DNA of 64,000 nucleotides, from contig JADJOV010000023.1 in NCBI GenBank assembly GCA_016713585.1, positions 62,001-126,000 of the forward strand, written 5' to 3'. Each line of letters begins with the position of its first letter. Position 1 is the first letter of the stretch. The notes beneath the pieces are model-generated. The model was not told the DNA's origin, did no database searches, and saw nothing but the letters and a program-made list of their open reading frames with translations. Below are positions 8,108 through 17,389 of this stretch, piece after piece. The translations under genes and the position numbers were made by a program. This DNA is from Bdellovibrionales bacterium. Lineage in GTDB: Bacteria; Bdellovibrionota; Bdellovibrionia; Bdellovibrionales; Bdellovibrionaceae.

Positions 8108-9180
8108 AAAAGCTCTAGGCAGCGAAGCATTTTATTAGGAATAAGCGCCGGCTCAGATCTTGATTTTCTCGGCAGAACATGCACTCCTGTTTCGCGATTT
8201 TCACGATTTTCTCGCCTCTCGCGACTTTGGCGAATTTCGCGACGCTTGTGGATTGGGTGATTCGGAATTAGGTGGGAAGCCAGCCCGACCATAAACTCAA
8301 CAATCCGATTAGGTACTAAATTTCCTATCAAAGGAAGCTTCAGCTGAAGTGTCGTCTCAAGATGATCAAAGTCCTTAAGGTCACCAATAACACTCCCAAA
8401 ATCTGGCAGCGACATATCCTGGGTAGCAACCAAACCGTCAAATGAAACCCTAGGATTAAACCTCACCGCAATTGTTCGCAGAAAACCTCCCATATCCTTT
8501 GGTGGTTTACTGCTTGTTATGTATTTGACGACCCCACTTAAGGCCCCTCGGGTTTCACGATCCATGCCTTCGATTTTTTTGGAAATGACCTCATTAATGT
8601 CAGGTGTTTGCAAAGAGCCGTAGGCAGTCATTGAAAGTGCAGCGGCAAGAAAAAGCTTATTAAAAGGACCTTGCTTGTCAGCCATTGTATTTCCACCCAA
8701 AGGCGCCTGAATCAAAATAACCTCTTTAACAATGCCGTCCAGAACAAGTTCTGGATATTCAAGAACTGTTGCCAATACCTCTAATCCCCCCTTGGAATGA
8801 CCAATCAAGACAAGCGGTTTTCCTGGAGTCTCTTGATGACGGCGAATTATCTCCTCATAAATTACTTTTGTGTTCCAAACAACAGAGTGAAAGGATGATG
8901 GAAAAAACTTGTTGACTGTGGTCACACCCATTCGATTCAAGGCCTTAACATTGTCCGTCAGATAATATGGACGAGCCATCTCATTTCCGAACCCGCCAAC
9001 TAACAAAAATTGGCTCTGGTTAAGAACCTCACCATACTCTCGCTTGAATTCCTCAATCGCAACACCTTGATGTTGAGGCATCGAGAATTCAAAATCAGAC
9101 TTATCACCTACGTCTGCGCGGGAGAAACTAGTGGCAAGCACCATTAACAACAAAATCTTCGGAAACATGCGTTCCATCAT
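8104..9180 (-). CDS. Secreted alpha/beta-hydrolase (lipase-like)
   Basis: The reading frame opens at 9306, but a signal peptide begins only at the Met codons 9180, 9177 and 9168 (MFPKILLLMVLATSFSRA), so one of these is the likely start. The mature protein has FLLVGGFGNEMARPYYL near its N-terminus, and the nucleophile elbow GHSKGG within PLVLIGHSKGGLEVLATV, the alpha/beta-hydrolase signature. About 22 residues later comes ILIQAPLGGNTMAD. Catalytic Asp and His cannot be assigned securely. The C-terminal tail is unusually arginine-rich (RESRERRENRENRE-like), which may bind anionic surfaces. It is coupled to the 98-aa gene downstream. Substrate unknown. Confidence 0.7.
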   Translation of the reverse strand: MMERMFPKILLLMVLATSFSRADVGDKSDFEFSMPQHQGVAIEEFKREYGEVLNQSQFLLVGGFGNEMARPYYLTDNVKALNRMGVTTVNKFFPSSFHSVVWNTKVIYEEIIRRHQETPGKPLVLIGHSKGGLEVLATVLEYPELVLDGIVKEVILIQAPLGGNTMADKQGPFNKLFLAAALSMTAYGSLQTPDINEVISKKIEGMDRETRGALSGVVKYITSSKPPKDMGGFLRTIAVRFNPRVSFDGLVATQDMSLPDFGSVIGDLKDFDHLETTLQLKLPLIGNLVPNRIVEFMVGLASHLIPNHPIHKRREIRQSRERRENRENRETGVHVLPRKSRSEPALIPNKMLRCLELL

Positions 9181-9321
9181 ATTGAATGAAACCCAGCAAA
9201 ACCCGTGCCTTTGTGCCCAAGTCTCAACACCGATATCCTGCCAGGAAATTCGTGGATGTCTCAATATGAGACTCAAGTCTATATTCAATTTTTTTTGAGG
9301 GCTCAAAACACCAGAATTCGT

Positions 9322-9795
9322 TTAATTGACCGACGGACGAAACTTTAATTGCATGCCCTTTAGAAAATTTCGCAAGATTTGATCCTGGCATGCACGATAA
9401 TGTTTATGGTCGGACTTACGAAAAAAAGCACTTAATTCAGGTGGACTGAGTGAAAAATCGGCAAGCCTCAAAATCTCCAACGTGTCGTCAGATTTCAAGT
9501 TCAAGGCGATCATTATTTTTCTAAGGATAATATTATTAGTTAAGCTCTTTTCGACTTTGGGTGGTTCGCCCTCTTTTGGACCTCTTTTTTTAACAATAAA
9601 TCCATTCAAAAAACTAGCCAGCTGGAAATCTTCGCAGTTCTGAAAATGAGGATCCTCGTCTTTCTTAAGCCAGGCACTCACCTGCTCTCTCGTCACAGTC
9701 AAATCCGCCGCCTTAAACAAGGCAATCATTTCTGAATCGCTAAAATCAAAAGTATATCGAATTCGGCGCAAAACATCATTATTCATCATGTTCAT
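9322..9795 (-). CDS. DUF1456 family protein (YehS-like)
   Basis: The 157-residue product has the two tandem repeats of DUF1456: NNDVLRRIRYTFDFSD with VSAWLKKDEDPHF and FLNGFIVKKRG in the first, and TNNIILRKIMIALNL with LSAFFRKSDHKHY and ILRNFLKGMQL in the second. Length and both repeats match the complete family. The function is not known. It is 6 bp upstream of nothing related: the tpiA reading frame begins upstream and ends 7 bp before it does not, so it simply follows tpiA (stop 9802) in the same direction and may share its transcript. Confidence 0.88.
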   Translation of the reverse strand: MNMMNNDVLRRIRYTFDFSDSEMIALFKAADLTVTREQVSAWLKKDEDPHFQNCEDFQLASFLNGFIVKKRGPKEGEPPKVEKSLTNNIILRKIMIALNLKSDDTLEILRLADFSLSPPELSAFFRKSDHKHYRACQDQILRNFLKGMQLKFRPSVN

Positions 9796-9801
9796 ATTTG
9801 A

Positions 9802-10548
9802 TTAAAACTGAGTCGCTGCAATTGGTAAAAAAGAATCAACCTCAAGAGAGGCGCCGCCAACCAAAAAGCCATCAACCCCAGGAAGCCCTGCGAGCTTCGC
9901 ACAGTTGTCGGCTTTAACGCTGCCTCCATAGAGAACAGGCACAGTTTCCAACCCCAGGCTACTGAGCACGCTCTTGATTAGAGCATGAGCTTCGGCCACC
10001 TGCTCTGGTTGAGCCACTCGGCCCGTGCCAATAGCCCAAACCGGCTCATAGGCAATAACTAGATTCTTTGCGAGTGGTTTATAAGATAAGCAGCTCATCA
10101 GCTGAGCAGATAAAACTGAATTTGTTTTATCTTGATCTCTTTGCTCGAGAGTTTCACCAATGCAGACCATGGCTATTAGATCTAAGCTCTGCGTGTACTG
10201 GGCCTTTTTGGCAATAGCTTCGTCTGTTTCTGCAAAAAATTGCCGACGCTCACTATGGCCAAGTAGAACATAATGTCCGCCCTATTCTTTAATCATCTGA
10301 GGTGAATTTTCGCCAGTGAAGGCCCCTTGCCCCTGAAAATAAGCATTCTGACAGCCCCATCGAACTGGGGTCCCCTTGAGCTCTTGAGCCGCAGCCTCAA
10401 GACACACAGCCGGTGGAAAGAAGACAATCTCATTTGACGCACTCATCGCTCGGCTTTTCCAACTCTTAAAAAATGCCCGAGTCTGTTCGGGGTTTTTAAA
10501 CATTTTCCAATTCCCAGCGATGATTTTTTTCACAAGTATTTTCTCCAA
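9802..10548 (-). CDS. tpiA: Triosephosphate isomerase, interrupted by one in-frame TAG
   Basis: The span encodes a full-length 248-codon enzyme that interconverts dihydroxyacetone phosphate and glyceraldehyde 3-phosphate. Visible motifs are GNWKM with the substrate lysine, GHSERR with the electrophilic His, YEPVWAIGTG with the catalytic Glu, and YGGSVK. A TAG at 10282-10284 falls after GENSPQMIKE, exactly where homologues have a residue before 'GG.YVLLGHSERR'. The frame is unchanged on both sides, so this is a point change (for example TAT or TAC to TAG), not an indel. It is third in gap-pgk-tpiA, 11 bp after pgk. A consensus error is likely because neighbouring core genes show similar defects. 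Confidence 0.9.
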
Positions 10549-10559
10549 ATAAAATAACT

Positions 10560-11768
10560 TTAAGATCTGATTTTCGTTCGAAGAACTTCGAGACCCGGCA
10601 ACTTCTCACCCTGCAAATATTCTAGGCTGGCGCCTCCGCCAGTCGAAATATGGGTCATCTTGCTTGCATAGCCAGAATCCTCTGCGGCAGCGGCACTATC
10701 GCCACCCCCAACAATCTTTAATCCTGGGCAGTCTGCAACCGCTTTCGCCATGGCAAATGTGCCTTTTGAAAACTCTGCGGTTTCAAAAATTCCCATAGGA
10801 CCATTCCAAAAAACAGTCGCGGCAGACTTAAGCGCCGTCGCGAAGTTTTCAATGGTCCGAGGTCCAATATCAACACCAAGTTCATTGGCTTTCATATTGG
10901 CGTCAGTGGTGACCCGAGTATTTGTCGTGTCTGCGATTCCTTGGGAGACCAGATGATCTACGGGGAGTAGCAAGGTCTTACGGCGGGCCTCAATTCGGCC
11001 CATCATTTCGTTTGCGTACTTGAGTTTGTCTTCCTCAACCAAAGACTTTCCAACTTCACGACCCTGGGCCTTCAAGAAGGTATAAGCCATGGCCCCACCG
11101 ATAATAAAGCCATCCACGATATCAATTAGTTTTTCGATAACGGCAATTTTATCAGAAATCTTAGCCCCGCCCAAAACCGCAAAATAAGGACTCTTCGGAT
11201 TTTCAATCAATTGATCCAGCATCTGGATTTCTTTTTCAATGAGGAAACCCACTCCCTTTTCTTTGATCAGTTCTGGAAGCGCATGAATACTTGAATGGGC
11301 GCGGTGACTAGCTCCGAAAGCATCATTCACGTAAACGTCAATATCCTTGGCTAAACGCTGAGCAAACTCAACTGAATTTTTGGTTTCGCCAGGAACAAAA
11401 CGAACGTTCTCAAGAAGAATCAGCTGTCCCTTTCGCAAGCCCATGAGCAGTTGCTTAACCGCATCGCCACCCGGCTCTTCCACAAGAATAACCTCAGCCT
11501 TCAACAATTCGGATAATCTCTTCCCGACAGGCTCAAGAGAATATTTCTTGTCTTCGGCAGTCTTTGGTCGCCCAAGGTGAGAAGTCATAACGATCTTTGA
11601 TCCCTGATCCATCAGATATTGGATTGTCGGAAGACTCGCGGTGATTCTTGTCTCGTCGGTGATACGCCCATCTTTTAATGGCACGTTCAAATCAAGCCGT
11701 AAAAATACAACCTTGTCTTTAACAACCAAATCCTTAACTGTTTTAATTCCTCGCAAACCTGAAGCCAT
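10560..11768 (-). CDS. pgk: Phosphoglycerate kinase
   Basis: The product of about 402 residues transfers phosphate from 1,3-bisphosphoglycerate to ADP. Motifs: RLDLNVPL and TSHLGRPK at the N-terminus, LENVRF, GGAKISDK, and GGGDSAAAAE near the C-terminus for nucleotide binding. The ATG at 11768 is chosen because AAAAGGA sits nine bases upstream, giving MASGLRGIKTVKDL; an earlier start at 11801 would run into the gap coding region without a ribosome site. It begins 2 bp after the gap stop codon, so the genes are one operon and its ribosome site lies inside the end of gap. Confidence 0.96.
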   Translation of the reverse strand: MASGLRGIKTVKDLVVKDKVVFLRLDLNVPLKDGRITDETRITASLPTIQYLMDQGSKIVMTSHLGRPKTAEDKKYSLEPVGKRLSELLKAEVILVEEPGGDAVKQLLMGLRKGQLILLENVRFVPGETKNSVEFAQRLAKDIDVYVNDAFGASHRAHSSIHALPELIKEKGVGFLIEKEIQMLDQLIENPKSPYFAVLGGAKISDKIAVIEKLIDIVDGFIIGGAMAYTFLKAQGREVGKSLVEEDKLKYANEMMGRIEARRKTLLLPVDHLVSQGIADTTNTRVTTDANMKANELGVDIGPRTIENFATALKSAATVFWNGPMGIFETAEFSKGTFAMAKAVADCPGLKIVGGGDSAAAAEDSGYASKMTHISTGGGASLEYLQGEKLPGLEVLRTKIRS

Positions 11769-11770
11769 GA

Positions 11771-12775
11771 TTAGATTCCTTTTTGAGCCATATATTGGCA
11801 AAAATCGACCATTCTTTCAGAAAATCCAACTTCATTATCATACCAAGAAAGGACTTTCGCCATCTTGCCACCAATCACAAGCGTATAGCCCACGTCAACG
11901 GTTGAAGACATTGGATTACCGTTAAAATCAATTGAAACAAGCTCTTTATCTTCAACGGCCAGAACCCCTTTGAGAGATCCTTTCGCAGCCTCTCTGAGAG
12001 CCGCATTGATTGATTCCTTTGTCACATCTTTGACTGGTCTGAAGGTAAAATCCACTAAACTCACATTTGGAGTTGGAACTCGAACAGAGAATCCATCAAT
12101 TTTTCCTTTCAACTCTGGAAGCACAATTCCTACTGCTTTTGCTGCCCCTGTTGTCGTCGGGATCATGCTGAGTGCCGCTGAGCGAGCTCGTCGCAAATCT
12201 TTGTGTACTGCATCTAAGATTCGCTGATCGTTCGTGTAAGAGTGAATTGTCGTCATTACACCGTGCTCGATACCAAAACTCTCATGGAGAACTTTTGCCA
12301 AGGGAGCTAAACAGTTAGTTGTGCATGAGGCATTTGAAATGAACTGATGTTTAGCTGAATCATACTGATTGTGATTCACGCCATAAACCATTGTCAGGTC
12401 AACACCGTCCGCCGGGGATGAAATAAAAACTTTCTTTGCTCCAGCAGTGATATGTTTTTGATAATCATTGCGATCTTTCAAAACGCCAGTGCACTCAAGC
12501 ACCACATCCACACCCCAATCTTTCCAAGGAATTTCTGCTGGGTTTTTGGAGGCGCTATAATTGATCTTCTTTCCATTCACGACCATCTTGCCGGCCTCGG
12601 TACTCACATCGCCCGGGAATATCCCGTGGGAACTATCATATTTCAAAAGATGGGCAGACCCTTCAAGAGCATCCAAGTTATTGATCCCAACAATGTCCAA
12701 CTTTTCGAAACCTGCACGAAATAGAACGCGACCGATTCGGCCGAAGCCGTTGATACCAACTTTAATCTTTGCCAT
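11771..12775 (-). CDS. gap: Type I glyceraldehyde-3-phosphate dehydrogenase
   Basis: The 334-residue NAD-dependent enzyme has the Rossmann start VGINGFGRIGR, the catalytic SNASCTTNC with Cys151, the partner His178 in TTIHSYTNDQ, and WYDNEVGFS near the C-terminus. The ATG at 12775 follows a strong AAGGAG. It heads the operon gap-pgk-tpiA. A terminator-like hairpin lies about 140 bp upstream in its leader region. All residues expected for activity are present and the frame is intact. Confidence 0.97.
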   Translation of the reverse strand: MAKIKVGINGFGRIGRVLFRAGFEKLDIVGINNLDALEGSAHLLKYDSSHGIFPGDVSTEAGKMVVNGKKINYSASKNPAEIPWKDWGVDVVLECTGVLKDRNDYQKHITAGAKKVFISSPADGVDLTMVYGVNHNQYDSAKHQFISNASCTTNCLAPLAKVLHESFGIEHGVMTTIHSYTNDQRILDAVHKDLRRARSAALSMIPTTTGAAKAVGIVLPELKGKIDGFSVRVPTPNVSLVDFTFRPVKDVTKESINAALREAAKGSLKGVLAVEDKELVSIDFNGNPMSSTVDVGYTLVIGGKMAKVLSWYDNEVGFSERMVDFCQYMAQKGI

Positions 12776-12914
12776 TTTGGACTCCTTTTTTTGCTTTTAC
12801 GTCTGGGAGGCAATCTCGGACTTTGGTCTTGAAAAATCAAGAGCTTTCTAACTTGGGAATGTAAATGACAGGCTGGGAAATAGATTTCCAGTTCCATTTT
12901 GGATCCACAATGAT

Positions 12915-12942
12915 AAAAATGCCAGTCTGAACGGCATTTTTT
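12915..12942. terminator. Symmetric terminator-like hairpin between gap and the histidine kinase
   Basis: AAAAATGCC (12915-12923) and GGCATTTTT (12933-12941) form a perfect 9-bp stem with a 9-nt loop and T runs on both strands. It lies between two divergently transcribed starts, not after a gene, so it may act as an attenuator in the gap leader or insulate the two promoters. The rest of the 348-bp interval (12776-13123) shows no gene. Confidence 0.55.
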
Positions 12943-13123
12943 GACCCTCTTACGGCAATCTGTTTTTAGAAAATCTTCGTCGACTTTTAAGAATGAACTC
13001 TTGCGAGTGGTCGAACAAGACCAAGAATAAAGTAGAATACTTGAATTTATTTATCAGAGTGTCATAAAATGAAACAAAATCACCTTCAGTTTTCCCAGAG
13101 GATGACGAACTGATCAATACATT

Positions 13124-14542
13124 ATGGAGACATTTGTTCAGACCACCTTTATCATTATCGTCGCCTTTGCTGCAGTCAATATGATTGCAAGTTTCGGAAT
13201 TTATGCTGGAACAAAAAGGGACCTCTATCTAAGGCTCGCGCTCTTTTGGTTTACTCTGATACTTAATTTCTTGGTTCAATCCCAAGCTCAATCTGCGGTC
13301 GGAGAACTGGCAATAATTTTCAGTTTTGGATTTGGGATCATTCCCCTCAATCTTCTCGGGTATGCCACGCTGACCTTCTATCAGGTTCCTTTTCCTTGGA
13401 GAATCATTTCCGCGGGATCACTATTCGCTGTCCTCTTAACGCTGGTTTTTCAGTCCCTGGGTTTCGGCTTCACAATCAAAGCGTTACCAATCGCTGGGGT
13501 GGCGGCAGCGCCGTTGTTATATACTCTGTGGATTATTTTGATTAAAAATAAAAATTTATCGACACCTCTGTTGAAAGTTCATGCAATCCTCTTATTCCTA
13601 CTATCAGTGCACTGCTTTAATTTTGCCATCTTTAGAATGGAACCTGAGGCTCAACTGTGGGGCTGGCCTATTGCCTACGGCCTTTATCAATTGCTGGCAA
13701 TTCTGATTCCCTCAGTCGTCTTGGATTTCTCGCACAGAGAAGAGCAAGGTCGCCTTCAATCTATTATTGACTTGAGAATCCAGGAACTCAAGAGTGCCCA
13801 TAAGGAACAGGAAGCCCTGCTTTTAGAAAAGAACTACCTCTTAAGAACACTAACTCATGATATCAATAATCCACTGATGGTCATCCAGGGACGCCTTGCT
13901 CTTGCCAGGAGAGGACCCGTTAAAATGGACTCGTTCATAAATTCAATTGAGGGAATGCTTGTTCGTATCAAAGGCCTTATCCATCAGGTTAAAACCTTTG
14001 AGAGACTCCATCAGACGACAGAAGGGTTAGTCCTGGAAGATCTGAACTTGATGACCTGTGTGGCTGAGGTCTTAGAGCTCTTTGAAGAGCGTTGCCAGCA
14101 GAAAAACATCACTATTGAATTCCCTCGAGCTAAATTTGAGAAATGCCATATTCTTGTGGATCACGAGGCCTTCATTAATTCAGTTCTTCCAAACATTCTG
14201 GGAAACGCCATTAAATTTAGCCACAATGGCGGCGTCATTCGAATGGATATAGAACCTCACAATCCAAACCATATTGTTTTATCTGTCACCGACTCAGGCC
14301 TGGGGATGTCACCCACAATGATTAAAAATATTTACGAATTTTCTACTAATTCTTCGAGACGAGGCACTGGAGGGGAAGCCGGAACCGGTTTCGGAATTCC
14401 AATTTTGGCCAAGACCATGAAAGCCTTTGGGGGAAGCATATCATTCACCTCAGAAATGGAAACACCAGAAAAACCGGGCTCAACTAGAGTAGAACTGACT
14501 CTTCAGGGGACTATGGATGTCGAAATTGCCCAAATCGCCTAA
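13124..14542 (+). CDS. Membrane sensor histidine kinase (orphan)
   Basis: A 472-residue protein. The first 200 residues hold about seven hydrophobic segments, a 7TM-type sensor. A coiled linker (210-235) leads to a HisKA-like H-box, LRTLTHDINNPLMV, with His245 as the phospho-acceptor. The ATPase domain has an N-box (NILGNAIKFSHNGG, Asn361), G1 (DSGLGMS, from 390) and G2 (GTGFGIPI). No response regulator gene is adjacent, so the partner is encoded elsewhere. Its stop codon overlaps that of the convergent haem-oxygenase-like gene by 4 bp. The signal is unknown. Confidence 0.9.
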   Translation: METFVQTTFIIIVAFAAVNMIASFGIYAGTKRDLYLRLALFWFTLILNFLVQSQAQSAVGELAIIFSFGFGIIPLNLLGYATLTFYQVPFPWRIISAGSLFAVLLTLVFQSLGFGFTIKALPIAGVAAAPLLYTLWIILIKNKNLSTPLLKVHAILLFLLSVHCFNFAIFRMEPEAQLWGWPIAYGLYQLLAILIPSVVLDFSHREEQGRLQSIIDLRIQELKSAHKEQEALLLEKNYLLRTLTHDINNPLMVIQGRLALARRGPVKMDSFINSIEGMLVRIKGLIHQVKTFERLHQTTEGLVLEDLNLMTCVAEVLELFEERCQQKNITIEFPRAKFEKCHILVDHEAFINSVLPNILGNAIKFSHNGGVIRMDIEPHNPNHIVLSVTDSGLGMSPTMIKNIYEFSTNSSRRGTGGEAGTGFGIPILAKTMKAFGGSISFTSEMETPEKPGSTRVELTLQGTMDVEIAQIA

Positions 14543-15204
14543 GGCGCCGCTAAGTCTGTAGATCCATACTCGTTTTTTGTTTTTAATCGACTCTGGCGGG
14601 CAAATTCTCCACAGGCATTAACCATGGCCGAATAGCCTTTGGCCGTCTGCTGAATATTAACCAGAATACTCTCTTGAACAGCTTCAGAAAGTTGAGAAGT
14701 CAAATCAAGAGCCTTAACAATGTGGTCAGGATCCTCTTCTGCGTGAAGCTTGACAAATCGACAGGCCGTGGGCCCACAGGCAGTTAGAACCTTCTGATAA
14801 AATCGAGGAAGATGGGCACAAGAAAAATACTCCAAGGCTATCACATAACCCATGAGGGCGAATGGACTCACATGCAATATCTTATAATATTGAGGTTCCC
14901 AGAGAGCTCGGGTTTCAGGCAATTGAGCGAAGTCACTGACCTTCATTCCAAGCCCTTGAAGATCCTTTTCGGCCAAAACTTCATGGGCAGACTCCTCACC
15001 AATATGCCTAACAAATCTCCTAAAATGGACCTCTTCAGAATTCTTCATCATTCCTGCCGCAAAGGCCAGCATACGCGTTGAATGCGAGACGTAATAAAAA
15101 GTTTGCGCTAGAAATTGACCATAAACCTGGGGACTTTCCAGGTCCATTTTGTCGATTGCCTTGGCCATCATCTCGACAGGCAATTGATACTGTTCCGCCT
15201 TCAT
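14539..15204 (-). CDS. Haem-oxygenase-like (HDO) iron-containing protein
   Basis: The 221-residue all-helical protein resembles the 'iron-containing redox enzyme' branch of the haem-oxygenase-like superfamily (TenA/CADD/PqqC fold). Candidate metal ligands are in RHIGEESAHE and KLHAEEDPDHI, the E/H and H/E/D pattern of di-iron members. The start at 15204 gives MKAEQYQLPVE and is nine bases after GGAG; the GTG at 15213 lacks one. A methyltransferase gene lies 24 bp upstream in the same direction, suggesting a small biosynthetic or modification operon. The reaction is unknown. Confidence 0.72.
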   Translation of the reverse strand: MKAEQYQLPVEMMAKAIDKMDLESPQVYGQFLAQTFYYVSHSTRMLAFAAGMMKNSEEVHFRRFVRHIGEESAHEVLAEKDLQGLGMKVSDFAQLPETRALWEPQYYKILHVSPFALMGYVIALEYFSCAHLPRFYQKVLTACGPTACRFVKLHAEEDPDHIVKALDLTSQLSEAVQESILVNIQQTAKGYSAMVNACGEFARQSRLKTKNEYGSTDLAAP

Positions 15205-15228
15205 ATTCAACACTCCTTATCTCAAAAA

Positions 15229-16092
15229 TTAAACTAGATTTTTATAGGCAATTGTGATCTCTCCCTCGGCAAGAAAAGCAATGTCATCCCCCTGCTTTTC
15301 TATAAACCCAAAATCCCGCAAATTTCGGGAACTCAAAATTGCATCCTTAAAAATTTGATGCTTTTCAAAATCTCTGGGAAAATAGTTTTTAGCGACTCGC
15401 CCCGCAGAAATATTATACATGACTTTTTTTAATGTCTGAACTCTCACAAACCCAGCCCCGTGAAGGAATTGAATCAATTCTTTCCTCAGAAGAAAATATC
15501 GATTAGAGACCGCTCCAGAAAATCCCGCCAGCTCATCCTTACATAAGGCCAAGCTGCGAACGTCATCGCGGGTGTGCTCTTCATCAAATAAAAATCCTAG
15601 ATTGATCAACATTCCACCGGGTTTTAGAACTCTAAATATCTGCCCCCACAGCTTTGTCTGCAGGTCCCGCGGGATCTCATGATTAGCACTTTTAAGCATC
15701 ACACAATCAAAAGTGTTATCATCAAATAGATCCTTTTTTGTTTCCAAGTCCTTCATTGTCAAAACATCGCCATTCCATACTCGAACGCTATAAGCAGACA
15801 AGGCGTCCCGGGCGATTTGACTTTGTACGCTCGAAAACTCAAGAATTTCGATCTGTGGCAAAGGCCTCTGTCCTTCAATTAGCGTTTGGATAAAACGAGA
15901 AGTCAAATTCCCATCGCCCGCCATACAGTCTAGAACTCGGCCTGGATTATGTTTAATAACTTCATTGATGAGTGAGGGAATGACTTCTGTTGAAAAGCCA
16001 TTGATTTCATCTTGGGAATATTTTCCCACCAAATCATAGTCCCTTGGTGGCAAAGCTAAATTTTCTAGTGTTGTCATCTTGAAATTTAACAT
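15229..16092 (-). CDS. Class I SAM-dependent methyltransferase
   Basis: A 287-residue protein with motif I VLDCMAGDGNLTSRF, an acidic residue in IEILEFSS for ribose binding, GDVLTMKD, FDCVMLKSANHEI as motif IV region, and VLKPGGMLINLGF. The topology is that of a Rossmann methyltransferase. The C-terminal lobe (about 190-287) is probably substrate-binding and unfamiliar. It is followed by the HDO-fold gene, so the pair may act on one substrate. The start has no clear ribosome site. Substrate is not identifiable. Confidence 0.82.
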   Translation of the reverse strand: MLNFKMTTLENLALPPRDYDLVGKYSQDEINGFSTEVIPSLINEVIKHNPGRVLDCMAGDGNLTSRFIQTLIEGQRPLPQIEILEFSSVQSQIARDALSAYSVRVWNGDVLTMKDLETKKDLFDDNTFDCVMLKSANHEIPRDLQTKLWGQIFRVLKPGGMLINLGFLFDEEHTRDDVRSLALCKDELAGFSGAVSNRYFLLRKELIQFLHGAGFVRVQTLKKVMYNISAGRVAKNYFPRDFEKHQIFKDAILSSRNLRDFGFIEKQGDDIAFLAEGEITIAYKNLV

Positions 16093-16348
16093 ATTTTACA
16101 AATTCACCACAGACAACAAAATATAGTAAAACACTTTATATTCTCCCTAGATGGACGCGGCGCAGCTGTCTAATCGCCACCCACTTCGAACGACCTGAAT
16201 TTGTTTTTACTAAATTCAACCCGAACTTGCCGCCTCGGCAAAAACGGAACAATCTTAGACTTCGACATTTCGATCGTTTTTAGACCTACCTGTATCTTCT
16301 ATTTACTTTTTCCTCGAGAGCTGATGAAGTCACAAGTTGAGGTTTTTT

Positions 16349-17128
16349 GTGTGCCAACTTCTAGGTATGAACTGCAATGTGCCAACGGATATTTGTTTTT
16401 CCTTCACTGGATTGCAGGCTCGCGGTGGCTTAACTGATGACCACACGGATGGGTGGGGAATTGCGTTTTTTGAAGGAAAAGGGGTTCGGCTTTTCTTGGA
16501 TCCTAACCCTTCAGTCAACTCCCCCATCGCTGAACTTGTGAAAACCTATCCGATCCATTCAAAAAATGTTATTGCCCATATTCGAAAGGCGACCCTTGGG
16601 GCCGTTGGACTAGAAAATACACATCCTTTTCGTCGCGAGCTTTGGGGAATGTACTGGGTTTTTGCCCACAATGGAACTTTGAAGAATTTTTCTCCCTCGC
16701 TAGATGGAATTTTTTTGCCTGTTGGCGAAACCGATAGTGAACTCGCTTTTTGTTGGATCTTGCAGGAATTGCGTCGTCAGTTTGGAGTCAAAAAACCAAC
16801 AAAAGTGCTTCTTTTTGACGCCATCAAAGAACTGGTGGCAATCATCTCAAAATTGGGAGCCTTCAATTTTCTACTGTCAAATGGAGAAATTCTCTACGCT
16901 CACTGCTCGACAAATCTGAGCTATTTAATTCGACAGGCTCCTTTTTCTGAAGCCCATTTGAAGGATCAGGATATCGCGATTGATTTTAGTAGCAAAGCCA
17001 GAGCCGAAGATCGCGTGGTGGTGATTGCAACTCAGCCCTTAACTGATAATGAGTCCTGGACGACCATGACCCCAGGAAGTTTTTGGTGGTTTGAAGACGG
17101 AGCTCTTATTCGGCATATTCAAACCTAG
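16349..17128 (+). CDS. Class II glutamine amidotransferase (YafJ-like)
   Basis: I set the start at the GTG of 16349 so that Cys is residue 2 (MCQLLGMNCN), as required for an N-terminal nucleophile hydrolase. TTGAGG at 16337-16342 is then the ribosome site rather than coding. The 259-residue product has HTDGWGIAFFEGKG, VIAHIRKATLG and HPFRRELWGMYWVFAHNGTL, all hallmarks of the class II glutaminase domain of the YafJ type. No second synthase domain is present, so its acceptor is unknown. It converges on infC; the 261 bp between them holds no gene. Confidence 0.85.
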   Translation: MCQLLGMNCNVPTDICFSFTGLQARGGLTDDHTDGWGIAFFEGKGVRLFLDPNPSVNSPIAELVKTYPIHSKNVIAHIRKATLGAVGLENTHPFRRELWGMYWVFAHNGTLKNFSPSLDGIFLPVGETDSELAFCWILQELRRQFGVKKPTKVLLFDAIKELVAIISKLGAFNFLLSNGEILYAHCSTNLSYLIRQAPFSEAHLKDQDIAIDFSSKARAEDRVVVIATQPLTDNESWTTMTPGSFWWFEDGALIRHIQT

Positions 17129-17389
17129 ACAATTTCGTGAAGTCTTCAAGATTTCTTTACAGAATCCTCTGTTTCAAAAAATCTGAGTGATTGCGAAGAA
17201 ACACGAACAGTAGACTTCGAGTTTAATCCCTGTCTATTCGCCCCTCTCTGGAGAAAAAATAGTTTCTGATGAAAACATCAGGCTCTCTTCAGATGGGCGA
17301 TATGCATTGGCATCTAACAAAAACAAAATTCAGCCTCTGGCTGGTCTGCCTAGTGAAAAGCAACCAGTCCAAAGGCATCCGACACTTTC

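Noticed and set aside
10282..10284. UAG reassignment to a sense codon
   Set aside because: TAG terminates several intact genes in the window and most broken genes fail by indel, not TAG.
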